64,000 bases of DNA from Agromyces sp. H66. Lineage in GTDB: Bacteria; Actinomycetota; Actinomycetes; Actinomycetales; Microbacteriaceae. Numbering within the stretch: the first letter of the stretch is position 1; the number at the start of each line of letters is the position of its first letter. The notes beneath the pieces are model-generated. The model had not been told where the DNA came from. It saw only the letters and a program-made list of their open reading frames with translations, and did not search any database. A program made the position numbers and the translations under genes. Location: contig NZ_SJZG01000007.1 in the NCBI RefSeq assembly GCF_004959775.1, positions 113,302-177,301 on the forward strand, read 5' to 3'. This document shows, one piece after another, positions 1-9,310 of this stretch.

Positions 1-390
1 GGCGCATACGGCGACGCATCCGACAAGATCTCGTTCCTCAACCACTACTTCGGCGGCGCCTCCGGCACCGACGCCGAGGCGGCGATGATCGAGCACCTCG
101 AGGCCGCGGGCGCCGAGGCCGACCTGTTCTCTCCCGACGGCTTCGTCGCCGCGCAGATGATCGTGCAGGCCATCCGCGAGGGCGGCGACACGGTCGACGG
201 CATGATCGAGGCGCTCGAGGGCTGGACGTTCGAATCGGTCAAGGGCGAGATCACCGTTCGGGCCGAGGACCACGCGATGATCCAGCCGATGTACCAGGCG
301 CGGCTCGTGCAGGACGGCGGCGACTGGGTGCCCGAGCTCGTCGAGACCATCGACGCCGAGACGGTCGCACCGCCGGTCGCCGGCGAGTGA
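1..390 (+). CDS. ABC importer substrate-binding protein, C-terminal part (5' end outside window)
   Basis: The reading frame is open from base 1 and ends at TGA 388-390, giving the last 129 residues of a periplasmic-binding-type protein of the branched-chain/hydrophobic amino acid (HAAT, LivJ-like) family. Family features are the segment SPDGFVAAQMIVQAI and the closing region with a Met-Tyr pair (QPMYQARLV) followed by a short Pro/Ala tail. The role is extracellular ligand capture for the LivGFHM transporter encoded just downstream. The signal peptide and ligand pocket lie outside the window, so the ligand cannot be judged. An 87-base gap with a strong hairpin separates it from livG, a common way to make more binding protein than ATPase. 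Confidence 0.85.
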   Translation, partial: GAYGDASDKISFLNHYFGGASGTDAEAAMIEHLEAAGAEADLFSPDGFVAAQMIVQAIREGGDTVDGMIEALEGWTFESVKGEITVRAEDHAMIQPMYQARLVQDGGDWVPELVETIDAETVAPPVAGE

Positions 391-399
391 CCCGAGGCC

Positions 400-424
400 G
401 CCCGCGCCGCGCACCGGCGCGGGC
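400..424 (+). terminator. Intra-operon hairpin between binding-protein gene and livG
   Basis: A perfect 10-bp stem (GCCCGCGCCG at 400-409, CGGCGCGGGC at 415-424) encloses a 5-base loop. It starts 9 bases after the binding-protein stop and has no U-tract. It is best read as a 3' stabiliser or attenuator that leaves more binding-protein mRNA than transporter mRNA. Confidence 0.55.
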
Positions 425-477
425 GACCTCGCCCGACCTCGACCTCGGACCCCACCTTCCAACGCAGTGAGGCAGCC

Positions 478-1233
478 ATGACCGACCACCCGATGCTCCG
501 TCTCGAGCACGTCGGCCTCCGCATCGGCGGCGCGCGCATCCTGGGCGACGTATCGCTCGACGTGCCGGCGGGCGAGATGCTCGGCGTGATCGGGCCGAAC
601 GGCGCCGGCAAGACGACGCTCTTCAACGTCGTCTCCGGCGTCATCCGCCCGACCGAGGGCCGCGTGCTGCTCGACGGGCAGGACGTGACCCACGTCGCGA
701 TCCACCGCCGGGCCGCCGCCGGCCTCGGGCGCACGTTCCAGACCTCCAGCCTCTTCCCGGCCCTCACCGTCGTCGAGAACGTGCGGCTGGTCGCCCAGGC
801 GCACGCCGGCGGCGCGACGAGCGTCTTCCGCACGCCGCGACGTACGGATGCCGCGACCACGCGCGCCCTCGAAACCCTCGCCGAAGTCGGCCTCGAGCAC
901 CGCGCCGAGGCCGTGGCATCCGGTCTCTCGCACGGCGAGAAGCGCAAGCTCGAGATCGCCATGCTCATCGCGATGGACCCCAAGGTGATCCTCCTCGACG
1001 AGCCCATGGCCGGCGTCGGCTCGGCCGACGTCCCGGCGCTCACCGAGGTCATCCGCGGCCTGCACCGAGGCGGCCGCACCGTGCTCATGGTCGAGCACCA
1101 CATGGAGGTCGTGCTCGGACTCGTCGACCGCGTCGCGGTCATGCACCACGGCGAGCTCCTCGCCGTCGACACGCCGGAGGCCGTCATGGCGAACCCCACC
1201 GTGCAGTCCGCCTACCTCGGGGAGGCGGTGTGA
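478..1233 (+). CDS. livG: LivG-type ABC transporter ATP-binding protein
   Basis: A 251-residue nucleotide-binding subunit of a HAAT-family importer, acting at the inner membrane face. Walker A is GPNGAGKTT at residues 39-47, the Q-loop Gln is in GRTFQTS near 88, the signature is LSHGEKR near 150-156 and Walker B is ILLDEP near 171-176. The divergent signature (SHGEK rather than SGGQ) is usual for LivG. The ATG follows GTGAGGCAGCC, a weak ribosome site. It is the first of a run of genes overlapping by about 4 bases, so translation is probably coupled through the whole transporter. The substrate may be a carboxylic or aromatic acid rather than an amino acid, judging from the catabolic genes that follow. 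Confidence 0.93.
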   Translation: MTDHPMLRLEHVGLRIGGARILGDVSLDVPAGEMLGVIGPNGAGKTTLFNVVSGVIRPTEGRVLLDGQDVTHVAIHRRAAAGLGRTFQTSSLFPALTVVENVRLVAQAHAGGATSVFRTPRRTDAATTRALETLAEVGLEHRAEAVASGLSHGEKRKLEIAMLIAMDPKVILLDEPMAGVGSADVPALTEVIRGLHRGGRTVLMVEHHMEVVLGLVDRVAVMHHGELLAVDTPEAVMANPTVQSAYLGEAV

Positions 1234-1967
1234 GCGAGCCGATCCTCCGCGTCGCCGGCCTCCACGGCCGCATCGGCGGACAACAGGTCGTCGAGGACGT
1301 CTCGTTCGAGGTCCCCGCGACCGGTGTCACGGCCCTCCTCGGCCGCAACGGCGTCGGCAAGACGTCGACCATCAAGTCGATCCTCGGCCTCATCGACCGT
1401 ACGGGCGAGGTGCACCTGGGCGATACGCGCATCGACCGCATGCCCACGCACCGCATCGTGCAGCAGGGCGTCGGCTACGTGCCGGAGGACCGCGAGGTGT
1501 TCGGGTCGCTCACGGTGGCCGAGAACCTGCGGCTCGCCGAACGCGACGCCGCACCCCGCCGCGAGTTCATCCAGCGGCTCTTCCCCGACATCCACGATCG
1601 CCGGGCGCAGCGCGCCGGCACGCTCTCAGGAGGGCAGCAGCAGATGGTCTCCCTCGCCCGGGCCCTCGTCAACGAGAACCGGCTCCTGCTCGTCGACGAG
1701 CCCACCAAGGGACTCGCCCCGCGCATCGTCGACGAGGTCGCCGACGCCCTCGCCGAAGCGGCCCGCACGGTGCCCATCCTCCTGGTCGAGCAGAACCTGC
1801 ACGTCATCCGCAAGCTCGCCGAGCGCGTCGTCGTGCTCTCGGGCGGCCGGGTCGTGTTCACCGGCACGGCATCCGACCTCCTCGACGACGAGGACCGCAT
1901 CCAGCGCTTCCTCGGCGTGCACGACGCCGCCGATCCGCATGACAGCACGGCGGGGAGCGCCCGATGA
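1230..1967 (+). CDS. livF: LivF-type ABC transporter ATP-binding protein
   Basis: A 245-residue second ATPase of the importer. Walker A is GRNGVGKTS at residues 38-46, the signature is LSGGQQQ near 132-138 and Walker B is LLLVDEP near 153-158. The GTG start overlaps the livG stop in a GTGA junction and the gene ends in an ATGA junction with livH. LivF pairs with LivG as a heterodimer driving the LivH/LivM channel. Length and motifs are ordinary for the family. Confidence 0.94.
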   Translation: MSEPILRVAGLHGRIGGQQVVEDVSFEVPATGVTALLGRNGVGKTSTIKSILGLIDRTGEVHLGDTRIDRMPTHRIVQQGVGYVPEDREVFGSLTVAENLRLAERDAAPRREFIQRLFPDIHDRRAQRAGTLSGGQQQMVSLARALVNENRLLLVDEPTKGLAPRIVDEVADALAEAARTVPILLVEQNLHVIRKLAERVVVLSGGRVVFTGTASDLLDDEDRIQRFLGVHDAADPHDSTAGSAR

Positions 1968-2839
1968 GCACCGTCGTCCTCCTCCTGATCACCGGCCTGG
2001 GGCTCGGGGCCCTCTACTTCCTCGTCGCGAGCGGACTGTCGCTCATCTACGGCCTCATGGGCGTGCTGAACTTCGCGCACGGCTCGTTCCTCACCATCGC
2101 GGCCTTCCTCGGCTGGGAGGTCGGGCGGCGGGTCTCCGACGGCACCTGGTGGGGGCTCGCGCTGTCGGCCATGGTCGGCCTCGCCGTCGGCGCCATCGTG
2201 GCGGCGGCGACCGAGTACCTCCTCATCCGGCGGCTGTACGAGCGGCACATCGAGCAGGCGCTCGTGACCGTCGGCCTCGCACTGGCGAGCGTCGCGCTGT
2301 TCGAGGGCATCTGGGGCACCGACCCGATCTACACGCGCAAGCCCGACTGGCTCGCGCAGACGACCGAGATCCTCGGTGCGAAGATCCCCAACGACCGGTT
2401 CCTGCTCATCGCGTGCGCGCTCATCGTGCTCGGCGGCATCGTGCTGTTCCTGCGGCGCACCAGGTACGGCCTCATCATCCGGGCCGGCGTCGAGAATCGG
2501 TCGATGGTCACCGCCCTCGGCATCGACGTGCGCCGCTCGTTCACGATCGTGTTCGCCATCGGCGGCGCCGCGGCCGGACTCGGCGGCGTGCTCGCGTCGG
2601 TCTACTACGGGTACGTCTCGGCGCACCTCGGCTCGGTGCTGCTCATCTTCGCGTTCATCGTCACCGTCATCGGCGGACTCGGGTCGCTCACCGGTGCGGC
2701 CATCGCGTCGGTGCTGGTGGCGGTGCTGCAGCAGTTCGCCAACTTCTACCTCGCCGGCACCGGCGACTTCGTGGTCGTCGTCGCGCTGGCCGTGGTCCTG
2801 CTCGTCCGCCCGCGCGGACTCCTGGGGAAGGTCGCATGA
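1964..2839 (+). CDS. livH: LivH-type branched-chain/HAAT ABC permease
   Basis: A 291-residue hydrophobic integral membrane permease with about eight predicted helices. The N-terminal stretch with the family pattern GLMGVLNFAHGSF is near residues 29-41, and the EAA-like cytoplasmic loop GVENRSMVTALGID is near 175-188. It overlaps livF by ATGA and livM by ATGA, so the four transporter genes form one translationally coupled set. It forms half of the membrane channel with LivM. Confidence 0.94.
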   Translation: MSTVVLLLITGLGLGALYFLVASGLSLIYGLMGVLNFAHGSFLTIAAFLGWEVGRRVSDGTWWGLALSAMVGLAVGAIVAAATEYLLIRRLYERHIEQALVTVGLALASVALFEGIWGTDPIYTRKPDWLAQTTEILGAKIPNDRFLLIACALIVLGGIVLFLRRTRYGLIIRAGVENRSMVTALGIDVRRSFTIVFAIGGAAAGLGGVLASVYYGYVSAHLGSVLLIFAFIVTVIGGLGSLTGAAIASVLVAVLQQFANFYLAGTGDFVVVVALAVVLLVRPRGLLGKVA

Positions 2840-3990
2840 ACCCGCAACTCACGGATGCCCCGGCACCCGCTCGTCCGTCGGCACCGCCGCCCGCGGCATC
2901 CGCTCGCCGTCGCCCGCTCCCCATCGTGCTCGGCGGCGTCGCGCTCGTCGTCGGGCTCGCGGTGCTGCCGCTGCTCGCGATCGAGATCCCCGGCGTGCTG
3001 CCCGGGCCGACCTACACGCCCGGCACGTTGCAGCTGCTCGCGTACGCCATGCTCATCGCCGCGCTCGCGCTCAGCTACCGCATGATGTTCGGCCTCGCGG
3101 GCCTGCTCTCGTTCGGTCACGCGCTGTTCTTCGCGGCCGGCGCCTACGGCCTCGGCATGTCGCTCGACGCGTTCGCTCCCGCCGAGTGGCCGAGCGGGCT
3201 CGTCTTCGCCGCGTCGATCGGCATCACGCTCGTGTTCGGCCTCGTGCTCGCCGCGACGGTCGGCGCGCTCGCGCTGCGCGTCACCGGCATCTCGTTCGCG
3301 ATGGTCACGCTGGCATTCGCCCAGGCGGGATCGGTGCTGATCCGCCGCAACCCCGACTCCGCCACCGGCGGCGACGAGGGGCTCTCCCTCGACATCGCGA
3401 ACGTCCCCGAGGGACTCGTCGGCGTCGTGAACACGCGCAACCTCTACTGGATGGCGCTCGCCGTGCTCGTCTTCGTCTACCTCGTGGTGCTGTGGGTCGA
3501 GCGCAGTCGCGCCGGCCACGTCGCCGAGGCCGCGCGCGAGAACGAGCTGCGGGTGCGCGTCATCGGCATCCGCCCGTACTCGGTGAAGCTGCTCATCTTC
3601 GTGGTCGCGTCCGTGCTCGCGGCGATCGCGGGCATGGGCTACCTGCTGCTCCAATCGGGCGCCTCGCCGCGCATCGCGACCGCGGACTTCACCCTCACCC
3701 TGCTCGTCATCGTGGTGCTCGGAGGGGTGGGGTATCGCTGGGGTGCGATCGTCGGCGGTATCGTCTACACACTGCTCGATCAGCGGCTCACGGCGCTCGC
3801 GGGCTCGGACTTCATCGCCGGGCTGCCCGCGGTGCTCCGGGTCCCGCTGAGCGAGCCGCTGTTCATCTTGGGAACGCTGTTCATCCTCGTGGTGCTGTTC
3901 CTGCCCGGGGGGATCGCGGGGATCCCGCAGCGCATCCGCTCAGGCCGGAAGCAGCATCCGGTCGAGGCGGAGGAGGCAACGGATGCCTGA
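2836..3990 (+). CDS. livM: LivM-type branched-chain/HAAT ABC permease
   Basis: A 384-residue permease. The ATG at 2836 overlaps the livH stop; the frame is open further upstream, but only this start gives a LivM protein. It begins with a Pro/Ala-rich cytoplasmic tail of about 30 residues, then the first helix and the family motif GLAGLLSFGHALFFAAGAY, and ends with a basic tail. It is the channel partner of LivH. The last 8 bases overlap the acyl-CoA synthetase gene, tying transport to activation of the imported compound. Confidence 0.93.
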   Translation: MNPQLTDAPAPARPSAPPPAASARRRPLPIVLGGVALVVGLAVLPLLAIEIPGVLPGPTYTPGTLQLLAYAMLIAALALSYRMMFGLAGLLSFGHALFFAAGAYGLGMSLDAFAPAEWPSGLVFAASIGITLVFGLVLAATVGALALRVTGISFAMVTLAFAQAGSVLIRRNPDSATGGDEGLSLDIANVPEGLVGVVNTRNLYWMALAVLVFVYLVVLWVERSRAGHVAEAARENELRVRVIGIRPYSVKLLIFVVASVLAAIAGMGYLLLQSGASPRIATADFTLTLLVIVVLGGVGYRWGAIVGGIVYTLLDQRLTALAGSDFIAGLPAVLRVPLSEPLFILGTLFILVVLFLPGGIAGIPQRIRSGRKQHPVEAEEATDA

Positions 3991-5545
3991 CGGCCTGCAC
4001 ACGCTCGGGCGCTGGACGCGCGATCGCGCCCGGGCGACCCCCGACCGCATCGCGATCGACGACCGGGGCGTCGTCGTCACCTACCGCGAGCTCGACGCGC
4101 GAGCCGAGCGACTCGCCGCGGGCCTCCGGGCGGCCGGATACGCCGTCGGCGACCGCATCGCGACCATCACCGGCAACAGCGCCGACCACGTCGTGCTGTT
4201 CTTCGCGTGCGCCAAGGCCGGCCTCGTGCTCGTGCCGTTGTCGTGGCGTCTCGCGCCGCGCGAGCTCGCGGCGCAGCTCGAGATCGCCGAGCCCGCGCTC
4301 CTCCTCGTCGAGGCCGAGTTCGAGTCGCTCGCGAAGGCGACGCTCGCGCGCCTGGCGCGACGCATCCCGACCGCGCCGCTCGGCATGCACGGCGTCGAGG
4401 GCGAGGTGCCTCCGCCCGGCGCACGCGGCGCGGGCGACGCGCCGGCCGTGCGCCGCGACGTCCACGACGACGACGCGCTCTTCATGATCTTCACGTCGGG
4501 CACCACGGCGACGCCCAAGGGCGCCGTGCTCACGCACGCGAACTGCTTCTGGACGAACCTCTCGTTCTCTCGTATCGCCGAGGTCGGCGCCGGCGACACC
4601 GTGCTCGCCGTCATGCCGCAGTACCACGTCGGCGGCTGGAACATCACGCCGCTCCTGGCGTGGTGGACGGGCGCGACCGTGGTGCTCGAGCGCACCTTCG
4701 ACCCCGGCCGCGTGCTGCACCTCATCCAGGAGCGGCGCATCACGACCATGATGGGCGTGCCCGCCAACTACCTGTTCCTGGCGCAGCATCCCGACTTCGA
4801 CGACACCGACCTCTCGAGCCTCGCGCACGCCATCGTCGGCGGAGCCCCGATGCCGCCCGCGCTGCTGCGAACCTGGCACGCGCGCGGCGTCGCCCTGACC
4901 CAGGGCTACGGGCTCACCGAGGCGTCGCCCAACGTGCTCTGCCTGCCCGACGAGGATGCGCGCACGAAGGTCGGCTCTGCGGGCAAGCCCTATCCGCACG
5001 TCGACGTCGCCGTCGCCGACCCCGCGACGAGCGAGCACCTCGACGGCGAGGCCGAGGGCGAGCTCCTCGTGCACGGCCCGTCGGTGTTCGCCGGGTACTT
5101 CCGCGACGCGGTGGCCACCGAGGCGGCCCTCGTCGGCGGCTGGCTCCGCACGGGCGACCTCGTGCGGCGCGACGCCGACGGCTACTTCACGATCGTCGAC
5201 CGCATCAAGGACATCTACATCTCGGGCGGCGAGGGCGTCGCTCCCGCCGAGGTCGAGGCGGTGCTCATGGGCCACCCCGCCGTCGCCGACGTCGCGGTCG
5301 TCGGCGTCCCCGACGAGCGCTGGGGCGAGGCGGGCGCCGCCTGGATCGTCGTGCGGCGCGGTCGGATGACGGATGCCGCCGAGCTCACGGAGTTCGCACG
5401 TGCCTCGCTCGCCCGCTTCAAGGTGCCGCGCGAGGTGCACTTCGTCGACGAGTTGCCGCGCTCGACCGCGGGCAAGGTGCTTCGCCGGGTGCTCGCGGAC
5501 CGAGCTGCGGCCGCCGCCCCGCGGGTCGAGGAGGAGGCGCGATGA
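3983..5545 (+). CDS. AMP-forming acyl-CoA synthetase (fatty-acid/aryl-CoA ligase family)
   Basis: A 520-residue member of the ANL superfamily, expected to turn a carboxylic acid, ATP and CoA into acyl-CoA, AMP and PPi. The P-loop MIFTSGTTATPKG is at residues 168-180, the A5-type motif QGYGLTEASP follows in the middle, the hinge region reads RTGDLVRRDADGYFTIVDRIKD, and the C-terminal lysine motif is RSTAGKVLRR. Length is typical of medium-chain or aromatic acid ligases, but the acid cannot be told from sequence. It overlaps livM by 8 bases and the TetR gene by ATGA, so the acid is probably what LivGFHM brings in. Confidence 0.9.
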   Translation: MPDGLHTLGRWTRDRARATPDRIAIDDRGVVVTYRELDARAERLAAGLRAAGYAVGDRIATITGNSADHVVLFFACAKAGLVLVPLSWRLAPRELAAQLEIAEPALLLVEAEFESLAKATLARLARRIPTAPLGMHGVEGEVPPPGARGAGDAPAVRRDVHDDDALFMIFTSGTTATPKGAVLTHANCFWTNLSFSRIAEVGAGDTVLAVMPQYHVGGWNITPLLAWWTGATVVLERTFDPGRVLHLIQERRITTMMGVPANYLFLAQHPDFDDTDLSSLAHAIVGGAPMPPALLRTWHARGVALTQGYGLTEASPNVLCLPDEDARTKVGSAGKPYPHVDVAVADPATSEHLDGEAEGELLVHGPSVFAGYFRDAVATEAALVGGWLRTGDLVRRDADGYFTIVDRIKDIYISGGEGVAPAEVEAVLMGHPAVADVAVVGVPDERWGEAGAAWIVVRRGRMTDAAELTEFARASLARFKVPREVHFVDELPRSTAGKVLRRVLADRAAAAAPRVEEEAR

Positions 5546-6225
5546 GCGCGGCACCCCGCACCGCCCGCGGCGTCGAGACCCGGGCGAAGCTCCTCGCCGC
5601 CGCCGAGCGCGTGTTCGCCGACCACGGCTACCACGAGGCATCCGTCTCCCGCATCACCGACCGCGCCGGCGTCGGCCAGGGCACCTTCTACCTGTACTTC
5701 GACTCGAAGCTCGACATCTTCAACGAGCTCGTCGAGGACCTCAACCACCGGGTGCGCCAGGCGATGAGCGAGGGCGCCCGCGGGGCCACGAGCCGACTCG
5801 AGGCGGAACGCGCCGGATTCGCGGCGTTCTTCCGGTTCACGGCCGAGCACCCGGCGCTCTACCGGGTGGTGCGCGAGGCCGAGATCGTCTCGCCCGAGGC
5901 GCTGCGGCTGCACTACACGCGCATCGTCGAGGGATACATCGACGGACTCCGCGAGGCCGCGGCCGACGGCGAGATCTGGGACATCGACCCGACCGTCGCC
6001 GCGTGGGCGCTCATGGGCGTGGGCGAGATGATCGGCATGCGCTGGGTGCTCTGGGGCGACCCCGATTCGGCACCGGGCGACGACGCCGACCCGACGGCCA
6101 GCGGCACCGGCCGCGTTCCCGAGCACGTGCTCGACGAGATGATGCGCTTCATCGGCGGAGCCCTCGGGCGACCCGATCTCGCGCAGGGCCCGCGCTCCGA
6201 CGCGGGGGAGAAGGAGGAATCGTGA
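5542..6225 (+). CDS. TetR-family transcriptional regulator inside the catabolic operon
   Basis: A 227-residue regulator. The N-terminal helix-turn-helix (RAKLLAAAERVFADHGY... then GQGTFYLYFDSK) is at about residues 12-58, and the remainder is the all-helical ligand/dimer domain with a flexible insert near 175-195 rich in Gly, Asp and Ala. The ATG overlaps the ligase stop and the TGA overlaps the next GTG, so it is co-made with the enzymes it presumably controls. A CoA ester produced by the ligase is a plausible inducer (inference). No operator is visible within the window because the operon promoter lies upstream of base 1. Confidence 0.9.
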   Translation: MSAAPRTARGVETRAKLLAAAERVFADHGYHEASVSRITDRAGVGQGTFYLYFDSKLDIFNELVEDLNHRVRQAMSEGARGATSRLEAERAGFAAFFRFTAEHPALYRVVREAEIVSPEALRLHYTRIVEGYIDGLREAAADGEIWDIDPTVAAWALMGVGEMIGMRWVLWGDPDSAPGDDADPTASGTGRVPEHVLDEMMRFIGGALGRPDLAQGPRSDAGEKEES

Positions 6226-6968
6226 CCGATCTCAGTGGACGACGCGCGATCGTCACCGGCGGCGCGAGCGGCATCGGCGAGGCCTGCGCCCGAGCCTTCG
6301 CGGCGGCCGGCGCGCACGTGGTCATCGCCGACCTGAACGGCGAGGCGGCCGAGAAGGTCGCGGGCGAGCTCGGCGGCGAGGCGTGGCAGGTCGACCTCGG
6401 CGACACCGCGGCGCTCGCCGATCTCGAGCTCGAGGCCGACATCCTCGTGAACAACGCCGGCATCCAGCACGTGCGTCCGATCGAGGAGTTCGAGCCCGAG
6501 CGGTTCTCGCTCATCCTCCGGATCATGCTGGAATCGCCGTTCCTCCTGATCCGCGCCGCGCTGCCCGGGATGTACGCGCGCGGCTTCGGTCGGGTCATCA
6601 ACATCTCGAGCGTGCACGGCATCCGCGCGTCGCCGTTCAAGTCGGCCTACGTCGCGGCCAAGCACGGTCTCGAGGGACTCTCGAAGGTCACGGCGCTCGA
6701 GGGCGGCCCGCACGGGGTGACGAGCAACTGCATCAACCCCGGGTACGTGCGCACCCCGCTCGTCGAGAAGCAGATCGCCGACCAGGCGCGCGTGCACGGC
6801 ATCCCCGAGTCGGAGGTGCTGCCGAAGATCATGCTCACCGAATCCTCGATCAAGCGGCTCGTCGAGCCGGCCGAGGTCGCGAGTCTCGCCATGTGGCTCG
6901 CGAGCCCCGACGCCGGCATGGTGACGGGCGCGAGCTACACCATGGACGGCGGATGGAGCGCCCGGTGA
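6222..6968 (+). CDS. SDR oxidoreductase, 3-hydroxybutyrate dehydrogenase-like
   Basis: A 248-residue classical short-chain dehydrogenase. The cofactor motif TGGASGIG is at residues 12-19, NNAG follows near 80, and the catalytic Ser and Tyr-x3-Lys lie in ISSVHG and SAYVAAKHG. The C-terminal half (INPGYVRTPLVEKQI, then the EVLPKIMLTESSIKRLVEP region) matches D-3-hydroxybutyrate dehydrogenases well. It would oxidise 3-hydroxybutyrate to acetoacetate with NAD+. The GTG start at 6222 is preceded by GAGAAGGAGGAATC, a good ribosome site overlapping the TetR stop. The CoA-transferase downstream fits this substrate. Confidence 0.82.
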   Translation: MTDLSGRRAIVTGGASGIGEACARAFAAAGAHVVIADLNGEAAEKVAGELGGEAWQVDLGDTAALADLELEADILVNNAGIQHVRPIEEFEPERFSLILRIMLESPFLLIRAALPGMYARGFGRVINISSVHGIRASPFKSAYVAAKHGLEGLSKVTALEGGPHGVTSNCINPGYVRTPLVEKQIADQARVHGIPESEVLPKIMLTESSIKRLVEPAEVASLAMWLASPDAGMVTGASYTMDGGWSAR

Positions 6969-7864
6969 GCTACTCGACCTTCTCCGCGCCGGTCGACGGC
7001 GGCACCCTGGCCGGCGGTCACTGGCGAGCGGATGCCCCGGGCCTGCCGATCCTCGCCGTGCACGGCATCTCCGCCACCCACCGATCGTGGGACCTGGTGG
7101 CCGACGCGCTGGCCGACCGCCGCGTGATCGCCGCCGACCTCCGGGGCCGCGGACGCAGCAACACGCTGCCCGGTCCCTACGGGCTCGAGCGCCACGCCGA
7201 CGACCTCGCCGCGGCGCTCGATGCCCTCGAGGTCGACCGGACGTTCGTGGTCGGGCACTCGATGGGCGCGTTCGTGACGGCGCGGTTCGCCGAGCGGCAC
7301 CCGGATCGGGTTGCCGGCATCGTGCTCATCGACGGCGGCCTGCCCGTGCCGAACCCCGTGGGCGTCTCGCCGGAGGACCTGCCGGCGGTGCTGCTCGGCC
7401 CGGCCCTCGAGCGCCTCTCGATGACCTTTCCCGATCGTGCGGCCTACCTCGACTTCTGGCGGCGGCATCCCGCGCTCGGACCGTACTGGAACGACGCCAT
7501 CGAGGCCTACGTCGAATACGACATCGACGGCACCGAGCCCGCGCTGCGCAGTTCGGCGAGCGCCGAGGCCGTGGCCGAGAACGCCCTGCAGCTCGACGGG
7601 TCGGCGGGCTACGCCGACGCGCTCGCCGGGCTGCCCGGCCCGGTCGACTTCTTCCGCGCGCCACGGGGCCTGCTCGACGCCGCACCGCTCTACCCTGAGG
7701 AGGTCGTCGCCGAGTGGGCCGAGCGGATGCCGCAGCTGGTCGTGCACGAGGTGCCCGACGTCAACCACTACACGATCGTCATGACGGCCGAGGGTGCGGG
7801 GAACGTGATCCCGGTGGTCCGGACCCGGCTCGAGGCCGCGGAGATGAAGGAAGGTGCATCGTGA
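6965..7864 (+). CDS. Alpha/beta-fold hydrolase
   Basis: A 299-residue hydrolase. The oxyanion segment [12 protein letters not shown] lies near residue 28, the nucleophile elbow is GHSMGAF near 99, and the C-terminal His is in [10 protein letters not shown]. The GTG start at 6965 overlaps the SDR stop and the TGA overlaps the scoA start. The substrate is unknown. In this operon it could cleave an ester or carbon-carbon bond to release the acid used by the ligase or the hydroxyacid used by the SDR (inference). Confidence 0.88.
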   Translation: MSYSTFSAPVDGGTLAGGHWRADAPGLPILAVHGISATHRSWDLVADALADRRVIAADLRGRGRSNTLPGPYGLERHADDLAAALDALEVDRTFVVGHSMGAFVTARFAERHPDRVAGIVLIDGGLPVPNPVGVSPEDLPAVLLGPALERLSMTFPDRAAYLDFWRRHPALGPYWNDAIEAYVEYDIDGTEPALRSSASAEAVAENALQLDGSAGYADALAGLPGPVDFFRAPRGLLDAAPLYPEEVVAEWAERMPQLVVHEVPDVNHYTIVMTAEGAGNVIPVVRTRLEAAEMKEGAS

Positions 7865-8664
7865 CACTCGACAAAGTCGTCGGGTCCGCCCGGGAGGCGG
7901 TCTCCGACATCCCCGCGGGGGCGAGCCTCGCCGTCGGCGGGTTCGGCCTGTGCGGCATCCCGATGGTGCTCATCCAGGCGCTGCTCGAGGCCGGAGTCGA
8001 CGACCTCAAGGTCGTCTCGAACAACTGCGGGGTCGACGACTGGGGCCTCGGGGTGCTGCTCGCGCAGCGGCGCATCTCGAAGATGACCTCGTCGTACGTG
8101 GGCGAGAACAAGGAGTTCGAGCGGCAGTACCTCTCGGGCGAGCTCGAGCTGGAGCTCACCCCGCAGGGCACGCTCGCCGAGAAGCTCCGGGCCGGCGGCA
8201 GCGGGATCGCCGCGTTCTTCACGCAGACGGGCGTCGGAACCCAGGTCGCCGAGGGCGGACTGCCGCGCCGGTACAACGCCGACGGCTCGATCGCGGTGGC
8301 GAGCCCGGCCAAGCCCGTGCAGACGTTCGACGTCGCGGGCGAGCCGCACGAGTTCGTGCTCGAGGAGGCGATCACCACGGACTTCTCGCTCGTGCACGCG
8401 TTGCGCGGCGATCGCTTCGGCAACCTCGTCTTCGAGAAGTCGGCGCGCAATTTCTCGCCCCTTGCGGCGATGGCCGGGCGCGTGTGCATCGCGCAGGTCG
8501 AGGAGGTCGTGGAGCCGGGCGATCTCGATCCCGATGCCGTGCACCTGCCCGGCATCTACGTCGACCGGGTCGTCGTGGTCGGCACCGACATCGAGAAGCG
8601 CATCGAGCGCCGCACCGTCTCGCCCGAGAAAGCGGCATCCCGCGAGATGCCGGAAGGAGCCTGA
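7861..8664 (+). CDS. scoA: 3-oxoacid CoA-transferase subunit A
   Basis: A 267-residue alpha subunit of the succinyl-CoA:3-ketoacid CoA-transferase family (class I). The N-terminal glycine-rich CoA loop GGFGLCGIP is near residues 27-35, followed by the typical [11 protein letters not shown] and the C-terminal region [20 protein letters not shown]. It works with subunit B to move CoA from succinyl-CoA to acetoacetate or a related 3-oxoacid. The GTG start at 7861 overlaps the hydrolase stop, with AAGGTGCATC upstream; only 2 bases separate it from subunit B. Confidence 0.92.
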   Translation: MTLDKVVGSAREAVSDIPAGASLAVGGFGLCGIPMVLIQALLEAGVDDLKVVSNNCGVDDWGLGVLLAQRRISKMTSSYVGENKEFERQYLSGELELELTPQGTLAEKLRAGGSGIAAFFTQTGVGTQVAEGGLPRRYNADGSIAVASPAKPVQTFDVAGEPHEFVLEEAITTDFSLVHALRGDRFGNLVFEKSARNFSPLAAMAGRVCIAQVEEVVEPGDLDPDAVHLPGIYVDRVVVVGTDIEKRIERRTVSPEKAASREMPEGA

Positions 8665-8666
8665 TC

Positions 8667-9299
8667 ATGGCACTCACACGTCTCGAGATGGCCGCGCGGG
8701 CGGCGAAGGAGCTGCCCGACGGCTCCTACGTGAACCTCGGCATCGGCCTGCCCACCCTCGTGCCGAACTACGTGCCCGAGGGCACGACCATCCTGCTCCA
8801 GTCCGAGAACGGCATCCTCGGCGTCGGGCCGTACCCCACGGAGGACGAGGTCGATCCCGACCTCATCAATGCCGGCAAGGAGACGGTCACGGTGCTTCCC
8901 GGCGCCGCGTACTTCGACTCGGCGACGAGCTTCGGCATGATCCGCGGCGGCAAGATCGACGCGGCCATCCTCGGCGCCATGCAGGTGTCGGCCACTGGCG
9001 ACCTCGCGAACTGGATGATCCCGGGCAAGATGGTGAAGGGCCCCGGCGGTGCCATGGACCTCGTGCACGGCGCCAAGCGCCGCATCGTGCTCATGGAGCA
9101 CGTCGCGAAGGACGGATCGCCGAAGATCGTGAACGAGTGCTCCCTACCGCTCACCGGCAGGGGAGTCGTCGATCGCATCATCACCGACCTCGCGGTCATC
9201 GACGTCACGCCCGAGGGCCTCCGGCTCGTCGAGCTCGCCCCCGGCGTCACGGTCGACGAGGTCGTCGCCGCCACCGAACCCCCACTCATCACGGACTGA
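8667..9299 (+). CDS. scoB: 3-oxoacid CoA-transferase subunit B
   Basis: A 210-residue beta subunit. The catalytic glutamate sits in the motif [12 protein letters not shown] near residues 44-55, and the sequence continues with the strongly conserved [20 protein letters not shown]. The ATG at 8667 has the good ribosome site GGAAGGAGCCTGATC, which overlaps the end of scoA. Together with the SDR it gives the route 3-hydroxybutyrate, acetoacetate, acetoacetyl-CoA. A 3-oxoadipate specificity is a possible alternative, but no protocatechuate genes are seen. Confidence 0.93.
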   Translation: MALTRLEMAARAAKELPDGSYVNLGIGLPTLVPNYVPEGTTILLQSENGILGVGPYPTEDEVDPDLINAGKETVTVLPGAAYFDSATSFGMIRGGKIDAAILGAMQVSATGDLANWMIPGKMVKGPGGAMDLVHGAKRRIVLMEHVAKDGSPKIVNECSLPLTGRGVVDRIITDLAVIDVTPEGLRLVELAPGVTVDEVVAATEPPLITD

Positions 9300-9310
9300 A
9301 CGGAACCACC

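Noticed and set aside
45..1199. Long minus-strand open frame of 384 codons across the binding-protein and livG genes.
   Set aside because: It is Ser/Arg/Pro-rich and lies opposite clear family members; it is the usual antisense shadow in very GC-rich DNA. The same applies to the many other long frames opposite recognised genes.
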